Part shown: positions 10,692 through 22,500 of the stretch, piece after piece
How positions within the stretch are numbered: the stretch's first letter is position 1
How the letters are laid out: each line of letters starts with the position of its first letter
Assembly: GCA_015146655.1 (NCBI GenBank)
Contig: VKHL01000194.1
Span: forward strand, 1-48,993
Length of the DNA: 48,993 nt
Reading direction: 5' to 3'
Source of the DNA: Ochromonas danica
Lineage: Eukaryota; Sar; Chrysophyceae; Chromulinales; Chromulinaceae
The notes under the pieces: model-generated
Told to the model about the DNA's origin: nothing
The model's database searches: none
Seen by the model: only the letters and a program-made list of their open reading frames with translations
Translations under genes and position numbers: made by a program

Positions 10692-11754
10692 TCAGAATGA
10701 TTGATGGATTGATTTGAATGGCTGATGGAGATTGATGTCAGCACACTGTGACAGATGTCTGAAGAGAGGTGGAAGGTGGATGGGGCTGGGTATTCGAGGC
10801 TGCTGGTGTGTCACGAGTGGAAGCAGGGAGCGGGTCACAGCATGAATAAGTAGTTCATCTGACACAGTAGCTGTACTTTGCTCGAAGCAATGGGAAGGGA
10901 AGAGAGAATATGTTGAGAAGCTCTTCTTTCCTTCTGTATACTGTGGCTGATGAAAGATAACATTGGCTTGCCTTCGTTGATACCAGTGGAAGATATCTTT
11001 GATGAGGACAGCGTTAGTAGAGCATAGGTAATGAAGCAGAGATGAACCCATGTGTGGCATACAAAGAGATGTTGTCCGTCACATCGAGAAACTATTTAGC
11101 CTCCTTATTACTACACAGAAGACACGTCACATCCATGCTAAACACAGTTGTTCTTTTAAGATGATAGTGACTGCGTAGGAGAAGAGAGATGAAGAGACCC
11201 ATGACTCACTTGAAAGTGAGCGTTGTCATTGTGTGTTGTTCTTTCTATGGTGTCAGCTAGGTCTGTAATAGGCGTCATGAATAAGAATCACCAAGATAGT
11301 GTTATGTACGTCTACCTCTTCTCAATCAAGTTATGGTAATTTGAGCATGTACACAATCAATCACCACAACAGCAACACATACACAAGAAGGTGACAATCC
11401 TCTCTGTACACCCCACAGACTTTTCGAATGAAAAACGCGTTTCTTCACTTGGGCAGCAATGCAACAACTCCGAACTCGGAATTGTATTGAAATATTTGAA
11501 TTTGTCTGGTCCGATCACTTTCACGAACCTCTGAAGTCTGTGTTGTCCAAGTATCCAGGTAATCACTTCACTGTGTGCCTTATCAAAATCCTCAAGCAAC
11601 CCTGTATAATTATTTGTTGATAACAGGTAAATCACACCATCAGAGACAGCGAAAATCTGAGAGCGGCGTGGGCAACTTCTTCAACAATAACAGTCTCTAA
11701 TCACTGCTATTTACTTTATTGTTATCATCTAGTTATTATTCTTGTTGAGAAGTG
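10692..11754 (+). promoter_or_regulatory. FL2-FL3 spacer with FL3 leader
   Basis: No gene was supported. 10692-10780 resembles the 3' flank of FL3 (13384-13480). 11110-11320 repeats the spacer before FL1. 11340-11754 repeats the FL2 leader, with a putative 68-bp intron at 11559-11626 (CCAG|GTAATC to GATAACAG). Confidence 0.55.
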
Positions 11755-13383
11755 ATGAGTAATATCTGGCAATTACCTGAAGATATTCTTCATAGTATAT
11801 ATTCAGAATGGTTAGAATGGAAGGATTTGTCTATGTTAGATATAGCCTGTGTAGAGAAGAGTGAACGAGAAGAGTGGTTGTCTTCTATAGCTGACCTGAG
11901 AATGACTCAAAGGTTGATAACCAAATCTTCATTTTGGAATGTTGTGAAGATGAGGATATTCTATAAATGGTTGAGAAATCGGAGATTATTGTTTGTGGAA
12001 GGCTTTGTTGTGATACCAGATGTCTTAGAAGATCTTGTAGGAGGGTTATTAGACATGGAATACTACTGTCCCACTCTTCGCTCTATTGATATATATACAT
12101 GGAGTGATAATAGGAGGAGATGTGATATTGATCAAGTGAAGAATAATCTCTCTGTCTTTTTGAGTCACTGCCATAATCTACAGGGAGTCTCAGTAAGAGT
12201 TGATAACATGGGTAGATATCCTACGAGTTTCAGTCGTATCATCTTGCAAGTGTTGATAGATAAGTTAAGAGAGAATTCTCTGGTCAAGATCTCTCTAGAG
12301 GGTTATAATATACATAAAAGTGATGAGATAGTAGCCCATCTCCTCATATTGCATGCTTCCAGCTTACAAGATCTCAATCTTTCTCGGGTAGGCGGAATGG
12401 AATTGATCATGTCCACCCTAATAGAGAATCAAATTCGATTGAGGGTATTGAGTGTGGACATGGGGAACATGGAGAGTGAACCTTCTGAGATTTTCGGTTA
12501 TTTGAAATCTTATCTCTCATCAGCAGGAGACTTTTTAGAAGATCTGAAGGTTGAGGGCTGGTTCCTTAATGCTGATGAACGTGTTCTTTCAGTATCAACA
12601 TCTTGCCCAAAGTTGACTAGATTCTGTTGTGGTAGATTCAATGCATTGAATCTTCGTCAACTCTTCGAACAGTGTCCGTCCCTTCAGTATGTTTCAGTTG
12701 CAGGAATTATGCAGACTGATGAAGATAACAACTCTGTATCAATAGATGTAAAAGGTTCAAATGATGATTGGGCTGTTTGTTTATCTCATGCCTTGAAAAG
12801 AAGACAATACAAGCAAGTTACTTTAAGATTGTATGAAGACAGCTATCATCCAGTGGGAAATCTGAAGTCCATGCTGGAACCTTATCAGATTTGTTTGAAA
12901 GCTTCCACCTCAGAGAGAGCCTTGATCTCCCTACTACAGGATCTACCTCATTTGAACACTTTACACCTATCTTTGGTCATCGACAATAAGTTCGTTGATG
13001 CTACTTTGTCAGCTATGGCAGAGCATGCGAATAGTCTAACAAAGCTGTCTGTGATACCCGATTGTAAACACTACCCCTCTCGCAGCATTTCTGATAAGTT
13101 GCTATGTGGATTAATCCAACACTGTAAGTCACTGGAGAGATTATCGGTCTTTAGTTGTGGACTGAAGATTATCAGGGCAGCTTTGAAGCTCTCTAATGTC
13201 ACCAGCTTATATCTTACAATCATTGAGGAGGTTTCTGAGGAAACCTTAGATGGATTGCTACTAAATAAGAAGGTGCAGTGGCCTTCTACTCTGGAAGTTG
13301 GATCTGTCCAATCGTATGGAAATACTTTCTCATATGAGTTCAATAAGGAAGATCGTCACTGGACCAAACATGAGAGAAGTTGA
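11755..13383 (+). CDS. FL3: F-box-like/leucine-rich repeat protein, 542 aa
   Basis: Intact, single exon, with the start ATG in GAAGTGATGAG. It has the F-box-like N-terminus LPEDILHSIYSEWLEWKD and the usual LRR body and tail. Residues about 65-235 are nearly identical to FL1 (YYCPTLRSIDIYTWSDN, DNMGRYPTSFSRI, HKSDEIVAHLLILH). The C-terminal third (EPYQICLKASTSERALIS, LNTLHLSLVI) is nearer FL2 and FL4. This patchwork suggests gene conversion or unequal exchange between neighbours. Confidence 0.85.
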   Translation: MSNIWQLPEDILHSIYSEWLEWKDLSMLDIACVEKSEREEWLSSIADLRMTQRLITKSSFWNVVKMRIFYKWLRNRRLLFVEGFVVIPDVLEDLVGGLLDMEYYCPTLRSIDIYTWSDNRRRCDIDQVKNNLSVFLSHCHNLQGVSVRVDNMGRYPTSFSRIILQVLIDKLRENSLVKISLEGYNIHKSDEIVAHLLILHASSLQDLNLSRVGGMELIMSTLIENQIRLRVLSVDMGNMESEPSEIFGYLKSYLSSAGDFLEDLKVEGWFLNADERVLSVSTSCPKLTRFCCGRFNALNLRQLFEQCPSLQYVSVAGIMQTDEDNNSVSIDVKGSNDDWAVCLSHALKRRQYKQVTLRLYEDSYHPVGNLKSMLEPYQICLKASTSERALISLLQDLPHLNTLHLSLVIDNKFVDATLSAMAEHANSLTKLSVIPDCKHYPSRSISDKLLCGLIQHCKSLERLSVFSCGLKIIRAALKLSNVTSLYLTIIEEVSEETLDGLLLNKKVQWPSTLEVGSVQSYGNTFSYEFNKEDRHWTKHERS

Positions 13384-14056
13384 TTAGAATGATTGACGGA
13401 TTGATTTGATTGGGTGATGGAGATTGATGTCAGTACCAGTGACATCAAAACAGGTGTCTGAAGAGAGGTGGAAGGTGGATGTGACTGTGTAACAGAATAA
13501 CAGATAGTTGACATGGAATGACAACAAGGTAACAACGATCCACCAATAATGATCAAGAGAGAAAGAAGGATATTAATGGATAACCTGCTCCAGGCGACAG
13601 CAACAGGCTACTTGTAAACAATAAATTGATAGTATTGGATTGAGTAAAAGAGAGTTTCGGTGGTTGCATTCATCATTCCAAAAACATTCCACATGCATTC
13701 CATTAATGTTCCAACATCGCACACATTCAAATTACAAGCTCCGACTAGTAAACACCGCGATGCTCTCCTAATAAACACAATAAATAGATTGCTCTCCTCT
13801 AATGAACTTTAAAGAGTGGTTTGCTGAAAACATAAACAATTGTGGGCAAAACCAATTTCGGTTCAAAAGTGCTTTCCGCGCAGCAGGACTTAAAAAAAAA
13901 AGCAGAATTATTACTTAACATTGTAGTATTTACATCTAATAATACAATCAAATGATAATATTGTTAACGAATTTTGCACATGAGATTGACAGGAAGTTAT
14001 ACGAACATATTTATGCAATAATTGATTACAATGCACCACAATAATAGTCGACACTC
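13384..14056. other. Intergenic, AT-rich
   Basis: It holds the 3' flanks of FL3 (plus) and the GT8-like gene (minus), which converge here. No gene, RNA or repeat array was seen. There is a short A-run near 13890. Confidence 0.6.
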
Positions 14057-14986
14057 TCAGTAAAACGACTGTTCATCATCAACATCATCATGACCATCAA
14101 CGTAGCAGTTTTGACCATAATGGTATACGTCTCTGCCAGAGTTGCAGGCGGAAGCAAATTTTGGTAAATCCGCACATTTTATCACACTGCAACTATCGCA
14201 GCCATTGTCGTCCATATAAGAAGAGCATTCAGCTGACTTCGAGCCATGGAAAAGCAATATGACCGTTTTGTCCGAATTCCCCCTATTCGGCTTCCAATTG
14301 AAAGTTGGCGGGAGAAGTTCGGCAACTTGAAGCTTGTCTCTAAAGTAAGAAGGTATATATCCCTGGTCAAAAGCCGCAAATTTGAATTCACCGTTTATCC
14401 CATGCTTAACAAAGCCAGCATGATGCTCGTTCATGGCGGATATGTTCATGTAAAGTACATCAGAATCAGCCATTATATCTTTGATAAACTCTCCTCCCAA
14501 AGAGATCACTTTGGGCTTGGGTAAATCATCGAGATCAAAGGAGGGATAGAACGAGATGTCACAATCCGTGTAAAAAGCATAGTCGAAGTCTATATCGGAC
14601 CTCAGAGAAGAAGGAAGTGTTTCTGCCAATTCTGGAACAATAGTAGGAATATCTAAACGAAGGAAGTGGGGGCGATTGAGAATGGGATACTGGCGGATGA
14701 CGTCTTGGTCTACAAATGTCAAGTTACGATAGAGTAGGAGAACTCTGTCTAATTTCACCAGTCTAGTCAGCCAATCGGGTAGAGGCATATTTTGATTGTT
14801 TCCACTCAAAATAAGGACAGGGTAGAGCTGATGAGGATGCCACAATAGCACCGAGATAAGCGCAGCTTTGATACAGGCAAAGTGTAAAGTGTGGTCAGCT
14901 TGAGTGGCCATAAACCACAAGATTTTTCCACTAACACTCTTTGCTATAAGAACAAGAAGCACCAAAGAAAGCAAAATGAGTTGCAT
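14057..14986 (-). CDS. GT8-like type II membrane glycosyltransferase, 309 aa
   Basis: A single exon. The chosen ATG at 14986 starts MQLILLSLVLLVLIAKSVSG, a signal peptide or signal anchor; the open frame runs further upstream only with non-ATG codons. The body looks like a GT-A fold nucleotide-sugar transferase: a Rossmann-type start (ILWFMATQADHTLHFACIK), a DxD-like metal site in FYTDCDISFYPS, then FAAFDQGYIPSYF and LLPPTFNWKPN, as in GT8 enzymes (DQ...LP..NW). FHGSKS near the end fits the usual GT8 HG.KP position. A Cys-rich acidic tail follows (C..Y...GCDSC...C). It probably acts in the Golgi on glycans or glycoproteins; donor and acceptor are unknown. It points towards FL3. Confidence 0.65.
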   Translation of the reverse strand: MQLILLSLVLLVLIAKSVSGKILWFMATQADHTLHFACIKAALISVLLWHPHQLYPVLILSGNNQNMPLPDWLTRLVKLDRVLLLYRNLTFVDQDVIRQYPILNRPHFLRLDIPTIVPELAETLPSSLRSDIDFDYAFYTDCDISFYPSFDLDDLPKPKVISLGGEFIKDIMADSDVLYMNISAMNEHHAGFVKHGINGEFKFAAFDQGYIPSYFRDKLQVAELLPPTFNWKPNRGNSDKTVILLFHGSKSAECSSYMDDNGCDSCSVIKCADLPKFASACNSGRDVYHYGQNCYVDGHDDVDDEQSFY

Positions 14987-15094
14987 ACTTTCGGAAGGTC
15001 TAGAGCTCAGTCCAATTCTGATGGAAGATCTATTCTTGGTGATGATTTTGAGTTCTAAGGTGCAGCGAGAGTCATCCAACCAACCGCTCCTGCA

Positions 15095-15174
15095 GCACCT
15101 CTCTGGGTTCGCTGTGGTACTTTGTGTAGTGGTGGCACCTCTCTGGGTCCGCTGTGGTACTTTGCACAGTACTG
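15095..15174. repeat. 40-bp direct repeat upstream of the GT8-like gene
   Basis: Two copies 40 bp apart begin GCACCTCTCTGGGT and share CGCTGTGGTACTTTG. A decayed third start (GGCACCTCGTTAC) lies near 15181. The repeat is about 110 bp before the GT start, so it could be in its promoter or leader. Confidence 0.8.
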
Positions 15175-15239
15175 TGATCGCGGCACCTCGTTACAGCACT
15201 ACTCTAAGTCCACTGTTGTCTAAAAAACGACTTGGTTAA

Positions 15240-15849
15240 CAAAATCGCTTCTTATATAAAGGCCTAGGACTATCTATTTTGAAATCAACTCTCTCTAGTA
15301 CACAACAGAAAAGGTATTCATACCGTGTTTAACGGAAAGGACTATGGTATCAACTATTGACTGTTATTGCCGTGCTATGACTTGAGACCAGTTACAGAAA
15401 GTATAAGAGCCAACGTGATCTAGAGATATCAATTGCACCAATTTCCCTGATTTCCAAGCAGTTGTTAGAGTAGCGGTATTTTAAACTAACTGTCACTGCT
15501 GTCTCCAATCCTCACCAGCTAGACTCTATTTCCTCTGCCCACCTCCTTCCATTCGCTCTTTACAATCCCTTCATAGGTTGCCTTGTAGGGACATTGTCTT
15601 GAAATGCAGCTACATTTCTGATCAATACCAAATCTTCCTCTTCTACCTTTCCTTTTTTCATGTAGCTTGTGATACGATCGCTTCTCTCGACTGAGAGAGC
15701 AAAAGTATGCGTATTTCAAGACACACCTTGGGCGACTTTTGTTGTGGTGAAGAATCAAAGAAAGATTTGGTCAAATGATTAACCTTATCTGCTGTCAAAA
15801 AGGCAAGAAAGATCCACAAGATTCGCTTCCACAATCACTTTTAAATTCG
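15240..15849. other. Intergenic, no gene seen
   Basis: Located between the 5' side of the GT8-like gene and inverted-repeat arm B. A 79-codon minus-strand open frame here has no recognisable domain and no ATG context, so it was not called. Confidence 0.5.
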
Positions 15850-16591
15850 CCGATTAGCCGAATTTCCGCAAACACTCTGAGAAATACACGACTCGGTGGT
15901 CTTCAAAGCATCTCCCCCCACATGAACATTCAAAGCTCTCAGATGAATTCCATATTCCATGAAATAATTGATGATCCATGATGAACTCTGATATTCCAGA
16001 TGAAAGTCAGCGTGCATATGTTAGTATGAGTAGTCTTCAACATGGAGTATGTTGAAATGAGCATACAGTAACTGACTGACTGCTGTAGTGTTCTGTTGTT
16101 GAGCAACAAAGTCCACTCACCATTCTCACCCTTTCTTTGGCCTAGCCTATCCTATTATAGACATGCACTTTCAAGGTGGTCAACAAGTAATGTGAAAGGT
16201 GAGGAAGTTAATTGTTCTTCCACATCGAGACTTCACTCTTCAGCTGCTTCACTGCCTTCCAGCCATAGACTACTTGTGACTTTACCGACTGAATGCTGAC
16301 TGAAGAGGTACACAACAGAGAACGCTCGAAGATGAAATCCTTGCTGATGCTGAGAAGTGAATTATGATTTTCTTTCTTGGATGATGTGTGGGAGCATTGC
16401 TGCCTTATTGTTAAACACGTGGGAAGTGACTTCCCAAACGAAATACGAAACATCGAAAGTCCTGAACAACGAACGAAACCCAGAAACCATGCAAGTGGTC
16501 TTTGTCCAGTAATCCAAAAAGTCAGTCAAAAAGTCAAAATCAAAAGGTGAAACTTCGTGCACTAAATAATAGACAGAAGAATATCGTCACC
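15850..16591 (+). repeat. Inverted-repeat arm B upstream of ANK-B (mate at 4501-5290)
   Basis: This is the mate of arm A. The best-kept part is about 15985-16350. Just before the ATG the arms differ: arm B has about 30 extra bases near 16360-16395, and indels near 16440-16495 shift the upstream open frame relative to arm A. This supports translation starting at the shared ATG at 16592, not upstream. Confidence 0.85.
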
Positions 16592-19500
16592 ATGCTACTA
16601 GGACTACTGAATGCTTTTATTGAAGAACTACAAGCTGAGCTCAGACTTGTAATTTATCTTGTCTACCTCGTCCTAAAATTATTTCATATCATATTTTCCT
16701 ATTTGACGGACGTGACGGACAAGATCCAGTTGAGCTTAAAGAAGCCAGATGCAGAGGAAGAAGAGAGAAAGACTGAAGAAGCGAGAAGAGAACAGGAAGA
16801 AAGAGATCGTGCTGAGGTAAAGAAAGTGGTACGTCGTCTTCTGGATGCTGTCCCTCACAAGGTCGAAGAAGTGAGACGAATTGAAGCAGAGAGAAAGCTA
16901 CAACAAGTGATGACGTCAACTCAGGCGGAGGTTGCGGACTTGAATAATGCACTCGAAAGAGAACACGTAGCACGAGTTGATTTAGAGAGAAAGCTGGAAG
17001 AGTCTCAGGCAGTAAATGAGAAGGTGGTGTCTGAACTAGAAGAGAGCATCAAAGCAAGAGAGACAGAAGCAACAAAACGAGTTGATTTAGAGAGAAAGCT
17101 GGAAGAGTCTCAGGCAGTAAATGAGAAGGTGGTGTCCGAACTAGAAGAGAGCATCAAAGCAAGAGAGACAGAAGCAACAAAACGAGCTGAGTTAGAGAGA
17201 AAGCTGGAAGAGTCTCAGGCAGTAAATGAGAAGGTGGTGTCTGAACTAGAAGAGAGCATCAAAGCAAGAGAGACAGAAGCAAAAATGAGACATGCCACTG
17301 AAACAAAGCTTATCAGAGTCCATGCTTCCACACACACTATGATTATTTTACTCAAATCCAAACTAAAAGCGGCAGACAAAGTGAAGGTGGCATCTCTGAC
17401 TGAGTTAGCTGCACTAAAGACTAAACTAAAAGCGGCTGTCAAAGCACGTGACATAAAAGAAGCAGAGCGAATTGGGGAAGAGAGAAGGGCAATTGAAGCA
17501 CAGGCGATAGTTCGCAACTTCCTTTCTCAACAACAAGAAAGCCTAGTTGTGTTATTTCTTGGAAAATGCGCTACTAATTGGCAGACAATGATAGAATCAG
17601 GAGACGTGACGGCATTGAAATTGCTGGAGACTTACAATGCAATCGATAGAATCCCTGTATCACTGATCCACCATCACTTCACAATGACTGTAGATGGTCA
17701 AGAAGTCAAGGTAAAGCTATTGATTATAGTCTAGTCTGCTGGTTGATATTGTGTGTAGAAGGTGGTGTCATGGATATCTGTGGATACCTCAACTATGTCG
17801 TTGTCTATTCTAATAGGGATGATATGATGTGGTGAATGTCTAATAATGGTCTGTAGGATGTGACAGCACTGCAGATGGCAGCTGCTAAGGGCAACGCGGA
17901 GCTGGCGAGGCTGTTGTTACTTCATCCAGCAATTGATTTCAATGCTGTGGACAGTACGGTGAGCAATGCAAACATGTTTTTTCAACTACTAACTCATGAT
18001 GTTTACTTAGTTTGCTTATAGTTAATAGTCTATATATATCTAGCGGCAGTGTAATGTTGTATAGTAGGAAAGATGATTTAGTTTGAGTATTCTCAGTGTA
18101 TTTATATGACGTGTTATATGGTACAGCAATCTTGTTTAAAGCATGGACGGGATGTTGCTGGTGTAGTAGGCTGGTATGTGAAGGTGTTATTTTGTGTATA
18201 CTAGCCTATTGCAATCTTGTTAGACTATTGCAATAGCATACTAATACCAATCATGTTGTCTGTGTTCATGTAGGATGGAGGTACTTCGTTACATGCTGCG
18301 TGCAAAACAAAGGGGAATGTCGAAGTTGTGAAACTCTTATTAGCTGCTCCTCATATAGATGTAAACATGGCAGACAAGGTAAGTTGTTGGAAGTTGCTGA
18401 TGTAGTAGATATAATATACGACTGTGATGTTGTAGTATTGTCTAAATGTTAGTATACTATGTATATCCAATGTATATACTTTTTATATCATCATCCTGTA
18501 TATAGACTACCTGCTCTAATGTTCATAATGGTGTGTGAGCAGGTTGGAGATACTCCCTTTCATACAGCATGCAGCAGTGGAAATGTTGAAGTGGTAAATA
18601 CCTTGTTGCTCGACAAGCGGGTGGATATAACCAAAGTTAATAATGTGAGTATGGCTGCATGTAACATCTGCTATTATGGCTATGGCGATAGAATAGTGTT
18701 AGAAAGTGTTAGTGTAGATGTAGCATGTGAGCAGAAGATATACAGTACAGTATAATAGTTACTGTACTAGTATAATGCTGCTATTAGTATAGGATACTAA
18801 TACTGACGTTAATGTTAATGTTGGCGACTGTGTTACTTTATTTGATACAACTGTAGCAGAGTAATGATGAGTTGTTGTGTGTTGGAAGTTGTTGATTGAG
18901 TAGATATAATGTATGACCGTGGTGTTGTTATATTGTGTATATGTTAGTATGAGTATACTATGTATATACTATTTATATCGTCATTCTGTATATGGGATAC
19001 CTATACTAATCCTCACTGTGGTGTGTGAGCAGGTTGGAGATACTCCCTTTCATGCTGCGTGCTGCAGTGGAAATGCTGAAGTGGTGAATACCTTGTTGCT
19101 CGATGAGCGGGTGGATATAACCAAAGTTAATAATGTAAGTATGGCTGCATGTAACATCTGCTATTATGGCTCTGGCGATTGTATAGTGTTGTATGATGGG
19201 TCTAGATTATGCATGTTAGAAAGTGTTAGTGTAGGCGTAGCATATGAGTAGAAGATATACAGTACAGTACAGTACAATACAGTACAGTATAATAGTTACT
19301 GTACTAGTAAGATGCTGCTATTAGTATAGGATACTAATACTGACGTTAATGTTAATGTTGGTGATTGTGTTTGTGTAGGATGGATGCACTCCCTTACATG
19401 CTGCATGCATGGTGAAAGGGAATGTTGAAGTTGTGAAGTTTCTATTGGGGAACTCTCAGGTAGATGTGAATATCAAGGATATGATTTGTGGTAGAGTGTA

Positions 19501-22500
19501 GTACTAGCGCTTATGTTAGTAGTACAATAGCAGAGTAATGATGAGTTGTTGCATGTTGGAAGTTGTTGATGTGGTAGATATAATGTATGACTGTGGTGTT
19601 GTTTGTATGTTAGTGTTAACATGCTGTTCATATTCGTTTGATAATGTCAGGAATACCTATACTCATGTTCATAATGATATGTGAGTAGGCAGGAATGGCT
19701 TTCGTTCAAGCTGTAGGGAGAACTCGTGATTTTGAAGCGATGAATGCATTTGGACGCTACCGGCAGATGGATGTAGAATTGGTTAATAATGTGAGTATGA
19801 CTGCATGTAGCATCTGCTATTATAGCTGTGGCGGTAGTATAGTGTTGTATGATGGGTTCTAGATTATGTATGTTTGTGTTAGATTATGTATGTTTGTGTT
19901 AGAAAGTGTTGGTGTAGGTGTAGCATATGAGCAGAAGATATACAGTATAGTATAATAGTTACTGTACTAGTATAATGCTGCTATTAGTATAGGATACTAA
20001 TACTGATAATGTTGGTGACTGTGTTTGTCTAGGATGGATACACTCCCTTGCATGCTGCATGCATGGTGAAAGGGAATGTTGACGTAGTGAAGGTTCTATT
20101 GGGGAACTCTCGGATAAAAGTGAATATCAAGGATAAGGTAAGTGTAGTACCAGCACCTATGGTAGTTTCATATTATACAACTATGGCAGAGTAGTAATGA
20201 GTTGTTGTATGTTGGAAGTTGTTGACATAGAAGATGTAATGTATGACTGTGATGTTGTGTATATGTTAGTATTATACTATGTATATACTATTTATATTGT
20301 CATTCTGTATATAGACTACCTGTGCTAATGCTCATTATTGTGTGTGTGTAGGTTGGGAATACGCCCTTTTATCTTGCATGCAGCAGTGGAAATGTTGAAG
20401 TGGTAAATACCTTGTTGCTTGATGACCGGGTGGAAATAACCAGAGATAATAAGGTAAGCGTGACTACATCTTCATGTCATAAATTCTGCTATTATGGCTA
20501 TGGCTGTAGTATAGTGTTGTATGATGGGTTCTAGATTATGTATGTTAGTGTTAGAAAGTGTTCGTGTAGGTGTAGTATATGAGCAGAAGATATACAGTAT
20601 AGTATAATAGTTACTGTGCTAGTATAATGCTGCTATTAGTTTTGGATACTAATACTGACATTAATGTCTGTGACTGTGTTTGTCTAGGATGGATACACTC
20701 CCTTACATGCTGCATGCATAGTAAAAGGGAACGTTGAAGTAGTGAAGGTTCTATTGGGGAACTCTCGGGTAAATATGAATATCAAGGATAAGGTAAGTGT
20801 GGTAGAGTGTAGTGCTAGCACTTATGTTAGTAGTTTCATATGATACAACAATAGCAGAGTAATGATGAGTTGTTGTATGTTGGAAGTTGTTGATGTAGTA
20901 AATATACAGTAATGTATAACTGTAGTAATGTACGACTGCGATATTGTTTTGTTTAGTATAGAGTCTATGTTAGTTATGAGGATACTAGACTGCGTATATG
21001 CAATGTATATACTTTTTATATCATCATCCTGTATATAGACTACCTATACTAATCCTCACTGTGGTATGTGAGCAGGTTGGAAATACTCCCTTTCATACAG
21101 CATGCTGCAGTGGAAATGTTGAAGTGGTGAATACCTTGTTGCTCGACAAGCGGGTGGATATAACCAAAGTTAATAATGTGAGTATGGCTGCATGTAACAT
21201 CTGCTATTATGGCTATGGCGATAGAATAGTGTTAGAAAGTGTTAGTGTAGGTGTAGCATGTGAGCAGAAGATATACAGTACAGTATAATAGTTGCTGTAC
21301 TAGTATAATGCTGCTATTAGTATAGGATACTAATACTGACGATAATGTTAATGTTTGCGTTTGTGTTTGTCTAGGATGGATGCACTCCCTTACATGCTGC
21401 ATGCATGGTGAAAGGGAATGTTGAAGTAGTGAAGGTTCTATTGGGGAACTCTCGGGTAGATGTGAATATCAAGGATTGGGTAAGTGTGTCAGAGTGTAGC
21501 GTCAGCACTTATGTTAATAGTTTCATATGATACAACAATAGCAGAGTAATGATGAGTTGTTGTATGTTGGAAGTTGTTGATGTGGTAGATATAATGTATG
21601 ACTGTGGTGTTGTATGTATGTTAGTATGACTAGATGAATTATATTTATAATAAAGGTGATTTAGGAAAAGTGATTCAGCTTGGATGCTGGTGTGGTAGGT
21701 TAGCATGTGAAGGTGTTATTGTGTGTATGTTAGCATAACCATAGTTACTATCTTGTTAGACTATAGCAATAGCATACTAATAGCAATGCTGGTGACTGAT
21801 TTTGATTAGGATGGAAATGCTCCTTTACATGCTATATGCAAAATAAAGGGGAATGTCGAAGTTTTGAAAATCTTATTAGCTGCTCCTGGTATTGATGTAA
21901 ACATCGCTAATAGGGTAAGCTGTTGGAAGTTGCTGATGTAGTGGATCTAATATACGACTGTGATTTTATTGTGTATATGTTAGTATGAGTATACTATGTA
22001 TTATACTTTTATTTCTTTTGTTTACTAATTCTACATCTAATTATGTGTTATTATGGTTGGATAGAGTGGAGATACTCCCGTTCATAAAGCGTGTGAGTAT
22101 GGGAATGTTGAAGTGGTTGAAGCCCTGTTACGTGATGAGCGGGTTGATGTAACCAAGACTGGTAATGTAAGTATCGCCATCATTTCTTACGCCTTACATG
22201 TTAGTAGTCTTGTACTGTATAGTATAGTATGTCACAATAATGATATGTAGTATGTTATAAGTTAGTGTTAGTGTAGGTAGAAAGCAGATGAATATGTTAA
22301 TGTATAGTATATGTTACTATGAGTAGATATCTATATAGTATACTAGTTAGTCTGTTATGATGGTGTATATGTTATAAGTTAGTGTAGGTGTAGTAGATAT
22401 ATAGTAGATGAAGGTGTTGGTATTATTAGCATATGCTACTATGAGCAGATATAGAATATTACAATGTCATTATTATTGTGATAGCTAATATATATGTGAC

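Larger units (their letters stand above)
18543..21479 (+). repeat. Two-exon (A-B) tandem modules in ANK-B
   Basis: A type exons (VGDTPFHTAC..., 34 codons) start at 18543, 19033, 19689, 20352 and 21076. B type exons (DG.TPLHAACMVKGNVEVV, 35 codons) start at 19379, 20033, 20688 and 21375. The introns between them are very similar from module to module (GGATACTAATACTGA..., GATGAGTTGTTG...). Module spacing is about 656-724 bp. The first A exon lacks its B partner: its downstream intron jumps from the pre-B sequence to the post-B sequence near 18830, so a B exon was deleted. Confidence 0.9.

Noticed and set aside
10692-11060. A 122-codon minus frame after FL2
   Set aside because: No domain; part of the DNA is spacer repeated after FL3 without the frame.
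15519-15758. A 79-codon minus frame with several cysteines
   Set aside because: No zinc finger spacing and no ATG context; composition like spacer.
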